From Flavipsychrobacter stenotrophus (GTDB lineage: Bacteria; Bacteroidota; Bacteroidia; Chitinophagales; Chitinophagaceae): DNA of 64,000 nucleotides. The notes beneath the pieces are model-generated. The model was not told the DNA's origin, ran no database searches, and saw nothing but the letters and a program-made list of their open reading frames with translations. This document shows, in pieces, positions 1 to 11,400 of this stretch. Position numbers and translations under genes: made by a program. How positions within the stretch are numbered: position 1 is the stretch's first letter; every line of letters begins with the position of its first letter. The DNA is taken from the NCBI RefSeq assembly GCF_002954265.1, contig NZ_PPSL01000007.1:124001-188000 (forward strand), written 5' to 3'.

Positions 1-3000
1 AAAGGAATCGTAACGCGTACCACAAACATTGGTTGCAGAGTAAGTTATCGTATCTACACCTGCTGAAACTCCTGTTACGACACCGTTAACCTGTGTAGCA
101 AAACCATTTGTTGCCCCCCATGTGCCACCTACGGCAGTATTAGAAAGTGTAATAGAATTACCGGTACAAACAGAAGAAGTGCCGGTGATATCTCCAACAT
201 CAGCTAGTGGATTGACAGTAATTGGCCAACGAACAAGGCTGGTATCGAAACCTCTAACCATGTAATAGTCTATAGTATCCGCCCCTGCAGCTATTCCGGT
301 AACTACACCTGTAACAGGATCAACAGTAGCTTTAGCAGGCTGCGAGCTAACCCACAAGCCACCTGTAACTGTATTACTAATAGTTATTGTGGCACCTACG
401 CATACCGAAGTCGCTCCGGATGATGTACCAATCAGCGGTAAAGGATAGTTTTTGATGACTGAAACCGTGTTGGTAGTACTATTTCCCACAACAATATCAG
501 GATACCCGTCACGGTCTACATCTCCGGTGGTAACCGTAACCGGAGCCGGGCCCGATGAAAGATCAACCTGTGCTGCAAAAGTTGAACTGTTTATAGTACC
601 TGCGGTTGCAGTGTTTCTCAACACCGACACTGTACCCGCATAAGCGTTAGACACTACAACATCGATCTTTCCATCACCATTAAAATCAGCAACGTTAATA
701 CCGGTTGTGCCTGACGCCGCGCTGCCTATTGTAAACACAAACTGAGGATCGAAAGCAATAGTTCCTCCTACAGTAGATATATTTTTGAACACAGATATTG
801 ATCCATCATTGATGTTTGTTACCAGCAATTCGGGTAATCGATCGGTATTCCGATCGATATCTGCCGCTACGATGTCGATAGGGCCACTACCTGTAGTTAT
901 TGAAACAGATGTACCAAAAGATATGGTTCCCGGAGACGACGCGTTGGGCGCATAAGTCAATGACGAACCGTTATATACTCCTGGAGAGCCCGTTGCTCCT
1001 GAATTAGCAGTTGCAATATCAGGCTTACCATCATTATTAAGGTCTGCAAAACAAATACCAGAAGGTGCTGAGCCGGCGGATATAAATACAGGGCTTGCGA
1101 ATGAGATAGAACCAACTGACGAAGTGTTGCGCAAAATGCCAATAAAACCACCGGGATATGACAGCGCAATATCAGACTTGCCATCTGCATCAAAATCGAC
1201 AATGGCACTAACCGCAGTAAAGCCAGAAATACTGATAAAAGTAGTCGAGAATGTAGGCGCACCTAAAGTAGATGTATTACGAAGAATAGCCAGGGTAGTG
1301 CCACTGGTATGGCTATTTGTTATAACACCATCTAGCTTACCATCACCATCAAGATCGGCGAGTTTAGCATTATTTGCTTTAAATGTAGAACCTAACCCTT
1401 GTGCAGTACCGCTGAACGAGGAGGTGGTAAGAGATCCCTGAGCTGTGCTGCTATTCAATAATGCTGTATAAGATGGATTATCGACATTGTTTACCAACAG
1501 ATCCGGTTTAAGATCGCCATCAATATCACCAATAGCACCGCCATAAGGAGTAAGGGCGCCAGACACGCAAACATAACTTACATATGGTTTAAAATTGACT
1601 GTATTGGGATCGAAATAGGAATTAGTAAACTTCAATCTGAACAAACTGTCGGTATACGCAGTGAGATGACTTGCCTTATTTAATACAGAAACCGGACCAG
1701 GTGTAGCGCCGTAAGGAATTGTTACAGAAATCAATGTAGTAGACGCACCTGTTACTGTACCCAGCATAGTACCAAAACGAACTAACATATTGGATGAACT
1801 ATTACTGAACCCAACACCTGTAATAGTGACCGTAGCACCAGGTATTCCTTCGTTTGGCGAAATACCGGATATACTGATAGCAGTACTGGGATCATTACGG
1901 AAAACAGAAATCGCCCCTGTTAAAGTATCTGTAGCAACCATGTCTGCCTTACCGTCATTGTCCAGGTCACCAATAGCTATTGCAATTGGATTGGCAGCAG
2001 GTGTAAAGTCTGTTTTCGAAAACGAGGTAGTTGCACTAAATGCAGCAGCATCCGTGGCTGTATTGCGCATTACTGTAACAGTAGAGGTTCCGGTATTGGC
2101 AACAGCGATATCGGGCTTACCATCGCCATCAAGGTCACCTATTGCCAACGCATTCGGAGTCGTTCCTGTGCCTATTGTAACATCAATTTTGGCAATCATA
2201 GTAATGGTACCTACTGTAGAGTTATTGCGGAATAAGGAAACAGTACCTAAGCCCCTATTAGTAACCGCAATATCGGCCTTATTGTCATTATTAAGATCTC
2301 CGATAACCAACCCTGTTGGTGTGGTAGTAGTAGTGGCGGTAGTAGCAGTTGCAAAGGTGCTTATATTAATAAAGCCTGCGGTAGCTGTGTTACGGAACAG
2401 TGATATTGTAGTAGCTCCGCTATTGGCTACTGCGAGATCAGGCTTAGTGTCCCCGTCAAGGTCACCAACAGCAATGCCTTGCGGAGAGGCCCCTGTTGTA
2501 AAATCCTGTTTTGCAGCAAATGAAGCAGACGTGAATGACACATTCTTAAATGACATATTGCGGAATACAGAAATAGAATTTGATCCTGTATTAGATACCG
2601 CAATATCGCTTTTGCCATCACCATCAATGTCGGCGATGACTATACCATAAGGATTAGTGGCCGCCGTATAATCAACTTTTGCAGCAAAAGAACCACTTGT
2701 GAATGCACCACTTGTGGTAGTGTTACGATAAACAGAGACTGAGTTACCAAAGTAATTTGCAACCGCTATTTCAGGCTTACCGTCACCATCCAGATCACCA
2801 ATAGCAACACTGTATGGAGTAGCGCCAGTAGCAAAATCTACTTTAGCATCAAAAGACCCTGCTGTAATACTACCAGATGAGCTTGTATTCCTATAGAGTG
2901 ATACGGTATTACTTACTTTATTTACCACTACCAAATCCGATTTCCCATCACCATCAAGATCACCGATAGCAGTGTAAAACGGGCTGCTGCCTGTACTGAA

Positions 3001-5058
3001 ATCTATTTTATCACTAAGACTTACTACGTCGTGAATATAACCTGCCGTATCAAATTTAGGAAGGAAGGCATACTGTTCGAAACCCGTCAAAGTATCGGCT
3101 GCATTTAGCACAGATAGCGGTGCGTAGATGGCCCCCAATGGCACCGTAACAAGGAGCGTAGTAGTGGAACCAGACGAAATGGTTGCTTTAGTTGCGCCAA
3201 AATATACTACATGGTTAGCCGAAGTTGCATCAAACCCTGTACCTGTTATGGTAAGTGTTGATGACCCGGCATTAGCAATATTCGTTGACACCCCTGTAAT
3301 AATAGGTTTTCGAATAACAGGAGATGGTGTAATTTCTCCTGTAGAGAGGATTTGTGCAGGAACCTGACCGCCATTAGGACTTACAAAAAATATGGCGCTC
3401 ACTTGTGTTGTAAGACCACCTGAAGTAGTTCCGAAAAATATTCTGCCATTTCCCCAATTGGTAATTAGTAACTTCTTTGTGGCAGTCCATGTTGGTGAAC
3501 CGGTTGCAAATCTAATAGTATGCACTGATGCAGTGCCCAGATCAAGTGTTGAATTTTCATTCAGCATTAAAGTACCAAGAGTGATGGTAGCTGCTGTAGT
3601 GATGCCAGTAGTTGTAATATTCCCTCCATTAAGTGTTATGGATGCCGGAATGGTTAAAAGTGTGACCGTATTACCGCTGGTAATTGACGCCCCCGGGTTC
3701 AATCTCACTTCTCCCGCATCTATGCGAAGACCACTTAGTGTCACGCTTGTTCCGGTAAACGTTAATGTAGCAGTACCCTTCTTGGCCAAAATTGCTCCTG
3801 TTCCACTTATCGCACTGGTCAGGGTATTTACAGCACCCGTGCCGTAAGAACCATTGGAGGTTTGATTTACAGTAAGTGTAGCACCTGACGCTATAAACAG
3901 TGTATTTGCTGCTGTACCTGCACTGACACCAAACGAGCTGGATAAGCTACCGACTGAATTGACCGTATTATTAAGAGAAATAGTTGGAGAAACCAGCGTA
4001 ATTGGCGCAAATGTAAGATCGCCTGAACTAAGTGCAGATGTGGAAAGTACATTAATCTTACCATCTACTATTTTAGTACCACCTGTCCAGGTATTTGTGC
4101 TACCAGCCAATATTAGAGTGCCCGGACTGATTTTCACCATCTGCCCAACACCTCTGATGTTTCCGGATAAAGTTAACGTACCACTTGTCAATATAGATAT
4201 TCCTACACTAGTTGATGCGAGATTTATTGGAGAACTCAATGTATGCGCCACTCCGCTCGCTATCAATGTTCCACCGCCCGTGTAGGTGGAATTATTACCT
4301 AAGCTGTTTAAAACAACATCTACGCTACTAATAGCATATGTACCTGCTGCTGAAGAGAGGTATAATGAACTGAATGGATTAACGGTTATGGTGTTGGAAG
4401 CACCGTTAGCAATAGAAGTGATTGATGTCAACTCCAGCATTCCACTGTTGGTTATAGTAGAACTGCTACCAACAGTAATGCCTCCATTTATGGTATTTGC
4501 CCCACCAAGTCTAAGCAAACCGCCTAAGTTACCTGCAGACCCATCCCAAGTACCGCCACCTAAAAATGTAAGGGGAGCCGTTCCTGAAAGTATCCCTCCG
4601 ATGCTAATTGTCCCCCCGGTGACTAAGCTTGTACTTCCTCCTCCGGTAATGATATTTTTATTCGTGACGCCACTAATCGGAATTGCTAATGTACTTGCAG
4701 GGAAACCAAAAACTATGGTAGTTGATGCATTGGAAAGAATTACATCGCTTGTACCACTTACTGTTGCCCCGTTAAGCGTTAAAGACGCTGTAGCTGAGGG
4801 TGTAATATTGAGGTTGGCAGTTCTGGTTGCTGTAACCTCTATTGCTCCTACCGCCTGCGCACCACCAGTAAGGGTAACAGCAGTGCCCGTGCCTACTGTG
4901 CTAAACTGCGCCCATGCAGTAGAGTTAGGAACACTGCCACCAGTCCAGTTGCCACCACTATTGTAGGCTAATCCGCTGGGGGAACTCCAGGTAACCTGAG
5001 CTCCAACATTTGCCCAAACGAGCAATAAAAAAACGAGGGGTAATAAAGTCTTTTTCAT
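1..5058 (-). CDS. Giant secreted beta-helix / IPT-TIG / FG-GAP / Ig-like protein (partial, C-terminus outside window)
   Basis: The frame is open from the ATG at 5058 to base 1 (1686 codons, no stop), so the C-terminus lies outside the window. Residues 1-21 are a signal peptide ending VGAQ. Residues about 22-560 are Gly/Thr/Ser-rich with autotransporter-associated repeats such as GTLILAGSTNTWTGGT, typical of a right-handed beta-helix. Next come two rounds of an IPT/TIG domain followed by several FG-GAP/VCBS repeats carrying the calcium-loop motif DGDGKxD, then Big_2-like Ig domains (VCVGATITISN, VTGVVTGIAAG) up to the edge. The next gene upstream (5407-15510) has the same modules and a T9SS sorting domain, so this is probably also T9SS cargo acting as an adhesin or surface layer. 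That role is inferred. Confidence 0.9.
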   Translation of the reverse strand, partial: MKKTLLPLVFLLLVWANVGAQVTWSSPSGLAYNSGGNWTGGSVPNSTAWAQFSTVGTGTAVTLTGGAQAVGAIEVTATRTANLNITPSATASLTLNGATVSGTSDVILSNASTTIVFGFPASTLAIPISGVTNKNIITGGGSTSLVTGGTISIGGILSGTAPLTFLGGGTWDGSAGNLGGLLRLGGANTINGGITVGSSSTITNSGMLELTSITSIANGASNTITVNPFSSLYLSSAAGTYAISSVDVVLNSLGNNSTYTGGGTLIASGVAHTLSSPINLASTSVGISILTSGTLTLSGNIRGVGQMVKISPGTLILAGSTNTWTGGTKIVDGKINVLSTSALSSGDLTFAPITLVSPTISLNNTVNSVGSLSSSFGVSAGTAANTLFIASGATLTVNQTSNGSYGTGAVNTLTSAISGTGAILAKKGTATLTFTGTSVTLSGLRIDAGEVRLNPGASITSGNTVTLLTIPASITLNGGNITTTGITTAATITLGTLMLNENSTLDLGTASVHTIRFATGSPTWTATKKLLITNWGNGRIFFGTTSGGLTTQVSAIFFVSPNGGQVPAQILSTGEITPSPVIRKPIITGVSTNIANAGSSTLTITGTGFDATSANHVVYFGATKATISSGSTTTLLVTVPLGAIYAPLSVLNAADTLTGFEQYAFLPKFDTAGYIHDVVSLSDKIDFSTGSSPFYTAIGDLDGDGKSDLVVVNKVSNTVSLYRNTSSSGSITAGSFDAKVDFATGATPYSVAIGDLDGDGKPEIAVANYFGNSVSVYRNTTTSGAFTSGSFAAKVDYTAATNPYGIVIADIDGDGKSDIAVSNTGSNSISVFRNMSFKNVSFTSASFAAKQDFTTGASPQGIAVGDLDGDTKPDLAVANSGATTISLFRNTATAGFINISTFATATTATTTTTPTGLVIGDLNNDNKADIAVTNRGLGTVSLFRNNSTVGTITMIAKIDVTIGTGTTPNALAIGDLDGDGKPDIAVANTGTSTVTVMRNTATDAAAFSATTSFSKTDFTPAANPIAIAIGDLDNDGKADMVATDTLTGAISVFRNDPSTAISISGISPNEGIPGATVTITGVGFSNSSSNMLVRFGTMLGTVTGASTTLISVTIPYGATPGPVSVLNKASHLTAYTDSLFRLKFTNSYFDPNTVNFKPYVSYVCVSGALTPYGGAIGDIDGDLKPDLLVNNVDNPSYTALLNSSTAQGSLTTSSFSGTAQGLGSTFKANNAKLADLDGDGKLDGVITNSHTSGTTLAILRNTSTLGAPTFSTTFISISGFTAVSAIVDFDADGKSDIALSYPGGFIGILRNTSSVGSISFASPVFISAGSAPSGICFADLNNDGKPDIATANSGATGSPGVYNGSSLTYAPNASSPGTISFGTSVSITTGSGPIDIVAADIDRNTDRLPELLVTNINDGSISVFKNISTVGGTIAFDPQFVFTIGSAASGTTGINVADFNGDGKIDVVVSNAYAGTVSVLRNTATAGTINSSTFAAQVDLSSGPAPVTVTTGDVDRDGYPDIVVGNSTTNTVSVIKNYPLPLIGTSSGATSVCVGATITISNTVTGGLWVSSQPAKATVDPVTGVVTGIAAGADTIDYYMVRGFDTSLVRWPITVNPLADVGDITGTSSVCTGNSITLSNTAVGGTWGATNGFATQVNGVVTGVSAGVDTITYSATNVCGTRYDSF

Positions 5059-5406
5059 GAGATAATTTTTCATTTTCACTATGGGTATACAAAATAATAC
5101 CACTCCCTTCGACACAATCACCATTAAACAAACCCGCAATACGAGCACTGACATTAGTTTCCAAAGGAGAGGCGCTAACTACAAATTAATATTTTTATTT
5201 AACAAAAAAATATTAATTCATTAACAGAGGTAAAAATATATAAACAATACTGTATCTCGTAATTTCTGCTATTGGAATTGTATAAAATAACAAATTTTAA
5301 CAAAAACAATAAATCACCAAATTTGCTGCAAACAGCAGTATAACTACAAAAGGTTGCCAATTGGCAACCTTTTGTAGTTATAAAATCAATCAACTAATTA
5401 TTATTA
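5059..5406. other. 348-bp intergenic region between the two giant genes
   Basis: AT-rich spacer holding the 44-bp palindrome (5339-5382) and, nearer 5058, the leader of the partial giant gene. I found no exact TAnnTTTG promoter box on the minus strand and no credible small gene; the short frames here run across the palindrome and resemble no known protein. Confidence 0.5.
5339..5382. terminator. 44-bp perfect palindrome, probable terminator
   Basis: A perfect 44-bp inverted repeat with dyad centre at AATT: arms AAAAGGTTGCC and GGCAACCTTTT, extended outward by flanking TATAACTAC/GTAGTTATA. It begins 24 bases past the stop of the 3367-aa gene. As RNA it would form a long stem with a 4-base loop and A/U-rich outer stem, and looks the same from either strand. 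The best explanation is a terminator for the upstream giant gene; it is longer than such hairpins usually are. Confidence 0.7.
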
Positions 5407-8400
5407 TTAATTGTTACCGGTGATAGTAACCTTGCCTGTGAACTTACCGTGGGGTGTATTGACATTGACAAAGTAAATACCCGCAGCTTTATCCAATTGA
5501 AGATCGATCTTACGGTTGGTCACCATATTGGCTTCCAGTACTTTCTGGCCCAATATGTTCGTTACTGTCAATACACCTTGCTCTGTGTAGTCAGAAGTAA
5601 CATTTACACTGAAGTTACCATTGTTCGGGTTAGGATAGATCTTCACATCTGTAACACCACTATTGGTCACGTTCTTGATGCCGGTTGGCGTCTTGTAGTA
5701 CGTCTTCTGCATACATCCGTGACGGGTAGTGATAACCCAGTAGTACTTACCCGCAAAATCAGGTGTAGGATTGTAGTAGTTCTGGTTGGTCTCACCCGAC
5801 AACAAAGTAGAGTCAAGTGTAGACGCATCGTCATAACCCCACTGGTAGCTACCCTCATCACTAGGAGAACATACGAAGTCGGTATTGAAGTACCATACAT
5901 CAGGATGATCAGAGAAATCATTACTTACAATCACTGCGAATGAATCGCGGCTGGTACAGGTAAAGCCGGTAACATTAGATGTAAGGTAAACCCATGACAT
6001 ACCAGGATTAGTGAAGTTAACCAAGCAATACTGATCGGTAGAGCCCGTAGCCCAAACCTGTGCATTGTAGCTAGACCATACATAGTTAATACCCGGCAAT
6101 GGCGTCAATCCCGCACCAAAATTCTGATACATTGTTCCTGCACAAAGGTATGGAGGAGACATTGTAGTGATCTGCGGTAGTGTAGGCGGAGCGGGTTCTA
6201 CATTAGCATGAACAGTTTGCGTATTCACACAACCATTGGCTGTAAGCGTAAAGATGTAGGTAACCGGTATTGTAACCAAGCCGGGAACATTTGTCAAAGT
6301 TTCATTGATCACAAATGAACCACTTGCAGTTGTAGGGGTGATACCGGCAACCGCGGGACGATTCCATGCGAAAACTGTGAAATCAGTACCCGTTCTTGCA
6401 AAGTACAATATTGGGCTTCCGCTACATACAGTAAATGCGGTATCGCTGGTCAACGTTGGTAATGGATTTACTGTAACGGTGAGGTTCTGTGTATTAGAGC
6501 AACCATTAGCAGTAAGAGAATAGATATAGATGACATTTATAGCTACAGAGTCTGTGCTGGTCAATGTTTCATTTATACCACCAACACCATTATTTGCCGG
6601 GTTTGTAATATTAGGTACCGCAGCTCTTGTCCATGAATAGGCAGTTCCCGTTGGCGTTGCGGCCGGTATGTAATTTAGCGGTGTTCCGCTACATACTATC
6701 TGAGTAAGCGCACTGGTTAGTGCCGGTGTAGGATTAACCACAATAGTATCAACTGCATATGCAGTGCCACAAGAATTAGTAATAGCATAACTGATAATAG
6801 CTGTACCCGCACTCAGTGCCGTTGCTACACCTGCCGACGTTATCGTCATTACTGTAGGTGCTGACGTACTCCATATACCACCTATTGCCGGGTCTGTAAG
6901 CGTTAGCGATGTGCCGATACAAACGCTATCTACCCCACCGTGAATCGTATCTGCAAATGGTAATGGATTTACATATACCGTATCTGTAGTATCTGCGATA
7001 CCACAGAAGTTGGTGAATGAATAATGCATTACCACAACTCCCTGCGCAATACCCAATACTGTACCTGTTACAGAATCGATCTTGGCAATGGTTGTGTCGG
7101 CACTAGTCCATACACCGCCTGTTGTAAGGTTTGTAAGAACTATTGTAGAATTGACACAAACGCTATCAGGACCCGTAATAACACTTACTGTAGGAGTTGC
7201 AATCACTGTAAGTGGATAGATTGCGGTATCCGATCCGCATATGTTAGTGTAGATGTACCTTATTGTATCAGTACCAGCTGATACAGGGAATACGACACCC
7301 GATGCATCAATGGTAGCAATTGCAGTATTAACACTGCTCCAAACACCACCTGCCACAGGATCTGTGAGCGCCAATGTAGAACCGATACACATGCTGTCAT
7401 TAGCACCTGTGATCGTATCTGCGAAAGGAAGCGGATTGACTGTCATAGCAAATGTATCAACAGCAGTACCGCACGTGTTGGTGTAAGAATAGTACACTGT
7501 GTCTGCACCTGCGACTACCCCGGCAACCACACCTGTTGATGTGATGGTAGCATTAGCATTTGCTATAGACCATGTGCCTGCACCGGCAGCAGTTGTATTG
7601 GCAAGAGACGTTGAAGAACCAACGCAAACAGATGTAGCACCTGTTACCGCACCGGCATTTGGCTGAGGGTTAACAGAGATTGTCAGTGATGCCGTAGCAG
7701 TACATCCATTAAGATCTGTACCTGTAACCGTATATGAAGAAGTAGTTAAACCAGTGAACGTTACCGGAGTGCCGGTTGATGCGCTAAGATCAGTTCCCGG
7801 GGTCCAGCTGTATGTAGCGGCGCCGGTTGCTGAAAGCGTAGTGTTATCACCAGCACAGATAATGAACGAACCTGCTGTGGCATTAACTGTAGGTAATGGG
7901 TTAACAGTTATAGTAGCCGTTGCTATGCTGCTACAACCCGCGCTTGTACCTGTTACAGTGTACGTAGTAGTATTGGTTCCTGAGAACGTAACGGTAGCAC
8001 CTGTAGATGCACTCAGATCAGTTGATGGTGACCAGCTGTAAGTGGCAGCACCGGTTGCACCGATAGTTGTACTTGTACCCGCGCATATTGGTGTAGTACC
8101 CGGCGTAGCTGTAACTGTGGGAACAGGATTAACTGTTACTGTTACAGAAGCTGTGTTTACACAACCATTACCATCAGTACCTGTTACTGTGTAAGTTGAT
8201 GTAGTTGTACCTGTGAAGTTAACAACAGCACCTGTTGTTGCACTAATGTCGGCAGAAGGAGTCCAGCTATAAGAAGTAGCGCCTGTACCCTGCAGCGTAG
8301 TAGTACTGCCGGCACACAAAGGTGATGTTCCGGCTGTAGCTGCAACTATAGGTAATGCATTTACTGTTACCGTTACCGTGTTCGTATTTACGCAACCATT

Positions 8401-11400
8401 ACCATCAGTACCCGTTACGGTATAAGTAGTAGATGTAGTTGGCGTTGCTGTTACAGGAGTGCCAGTTGATGCACTCAGCGTAGCAGATGGTGACCAGACA
8501 TAACTTACACCACCCGTTGATGACAGTGTAGTTGATGAACCGAAGCACAATGAGGATGTGCCCGATGCTGCTATGATAGCCGGTAAAGCATTAACTGTAA
8601 TAGTTGCTGTAGCTGTACTGCTACAACCAGCGCTTGTACCTGTTACGGTATACGTAGTAGTATTCGTTCCTGAGAAAGTAACGGTAGCACCTGTAGATGC
8701 ACTCAGATCGGTAGATGGTGACCAGCTGTAAGTGGTAGCACCGGTTGCGCCGATAGTTGTAGTTGTACCAGCACATATTGGTGTAGTACCCGGTGTAGCA
8801 GTAACTGTTGGAACAGGGTTAACTGTCACGGTTACTGATGCTGTGTTTACGCAACCATTACCATCTGTACCTGTTACTGTGTAAGTTGATGTAGTTGTAC
8901 CCGTGAAGTTAACAATCGCACCCGTTGTTGCGCTGATATCAGTTGAAGGAGTCCAGCTATAAGAAGTAGCGCCTGTACCCTGCAGCGTAGTAGTAGTGCC
9001 TGCACACAAAGGCGATGTACCTGCTGCTGCTGTAACCGTAGGCAGAGCATTAACAGTTACAGTTACCGTGTTGGTATTTACACAACCATTGCCATCAGTA
9101 CCTGTTACTGTATAAGTAGTAGATGTAGTTGGCGTTGCATTTACAGGTGTACCTGTTGATGCACTCAGCGTAGCTGATGGTGACCAAACATAACTTACAC
9201 CACCTGTTGATGACAAGGTAGTTGATGAACCGAAGCACAATGATGATGTGCCCGATGCGGCTGTGATAGCCGGCAATGCATTAACGGTAATAGTTGCCGT
9301 AGCTGTGCTACTACAACCCGCGCTTGTACCTGTTACAGTGTACGTAGTAGTATTGGTTCCTGAGAAAGTAACGGTAGCACCTGTAGATGCACTCAGATCA
9401 GTTGATGGTGACCAGCTGTAAGTGGCAGCACCGGTTGCACCGATAGTTGTACTTGTACCCGCGCATATTGGTGTAGTACCCGGCGTAGCTGTAACTGTGG
9501 GAACAGGATTAACTGTTACTGTTACAGAAGCTGTGTTTACACAACCATTACCATCTGTACCAGTTACAGTATATGTTGATGTAGTTGTACCTGTGAAGTT
9601 AACAATCGCACCTGTTGTTGCGCTGATGTCAGCAGAAGGTGTCCAGCTATAAGAAGTGGCACCTGTACCCTGTAGCGTAGTAGTACTACCTGCACATAAA
9701 GGTGATGTACCCGCTGCCGCAGCAACTGTAGGCAATGCATTATAGTTTACAGCAACTGTATTCGTTGCACTACAACCATGAACGTTTGTTCCTGTTACAG
9801 TGTAAATAGTATTTGCAGTTGGTGTTGCAATTACCGGAGAACCTGTTGAAGAACTTAATGTTCCAGCAGGTGACCAACTATAAGTAAGAGCGCCGGTTGC
9901 AGATAATGTAGTAGATGAACCCGCACAAACAGAGGCCGCACCCGAAGATGCTGTAACAACCGGTACAGGATTAACGAATATTGCATAGACTGCAGAATCA
10001 CTTCCGCAACTTACAGTGTTTGAAACATAAACTATGGAATCCTGGCCTGTACTTACACCGGTCACCAGGCCTGTTGCCGGGTTAACAGATGCAAACCCAA
10101 AACGGCTGTGCCATGCACCACCGGTTACACCTGTAGTAGTCAGCGCGATTGTACCCGCCACGCAAACACTATCTGAAGCTCCGCTTATCACACCCGCGTT
10201 AGGAGCAGGATTAACAGTGATCACCACAAATGTATCTACGGTATTACATGGGTAAGCAGCACTGTAAAAAACAGTGTCAGCTCCTGCTGCTATTGAATGA
10301 ACAACACCAGTAACGGCATCTACTGTAGCCACCGTAACATTGCTTGTAGTCCATGTACCACCTGTTGATGTATTTGCAAGTGCAGATGTATCACCCAGGC
10401 AAAGAGTTGTTGTACCTGTTATAGGTGTGTTGGCTGCTGTAGAAGATGATACGGTTACCACATATGTGGCAGTATCACTACCGCAAGAAGGTGTTGATAC
10501 AGAATAAGATATTGTAGCGTTGCCTACTGCCGCACCTGTTATGGTTGCAGTAGATCCGGCAAATGTGAGCGTGGCAATTGTAGGGTTAGCGTTACTCCAT
10601 GTGCCACCGGAAACTGAAGCTGTTAATGTAAGTGAAGTACCTACACAAACACCCGGGCCGGAAGCAGTGATCGTCCCGGCATTTGGCAACGGATTAACTG
10701 TTACAACATGAGAAGAACTTAATGGTCCGCAGCTAAGTGACTGCGCTGTATAGAATATAGTAGTTGTACCCGCAGCTACCGCGTATACCAAACCTGTTGC
10801 CGCATCAACTGTAGCAACACCCGTATTACTGCTGCTCCATACACCACCTGTTACAGTGTTAGATAAAGTAAGCGTAGCATTTACGCACACGGCTGAAAGA
10901 CCTGTGATATCACCTGTATCTGCCAAAGCCTTAACACTGATAGGGAATTTTACAGAGCTGCTATCTGAAAGATAAACAACTGTATAAACAATAGTATCAG
11001 CACCTGCAGCTATACCGGTAACAACACCGGTTGTATCGGTAAGACCGGCAACAACGCTTGCCTTACCTGTAGTAGTACTCCAGAAACCTACAGAGCTATC
11101 GCAATGCATGCTATGTAAGGTAATAGTTGCCGTAACGCAAACAGAATCGGTAGCGCCAGCAATTGCAGAGATTAGCGGTGTAGAAATGTTTTTGAAGATC
11201 GAAACTGAATTACCAAGGCGATTAGCAATAACTACGTCAGCTTTTTTATCGCCATCAATATCCCCTACTGTAAGTCCTTGTGGTTCGGCGCCAGATGCAA
11301 TAGAATAAGTAGAACCCGCAGTAAATGAAGTCCCTACGAGAGATCCACCTGAATGAGTATTGCGTAAAACTTCAATCTTTTCTCCTGTAAACTCTCCTAA

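Noticed and set aside
1790-2650. 286-aa plus-strand open frame opposite the partial giant gene, and similar frames through 15.5 kb
   Set aside because: The translations are Val/Ala/Pro/Ser-rich antisense images of the repeated Gly/Thr-rich domains; the minus strand has clear signal peptide, DGDGK loops and Ig motifs.
7690-9960. CRISPR-like reading of the regular 690-bp array
   Set aside because: Units are far longer than CRISPR repeats, in frame, and code for Ig/PKD-like domains; no spacers or cas genes.
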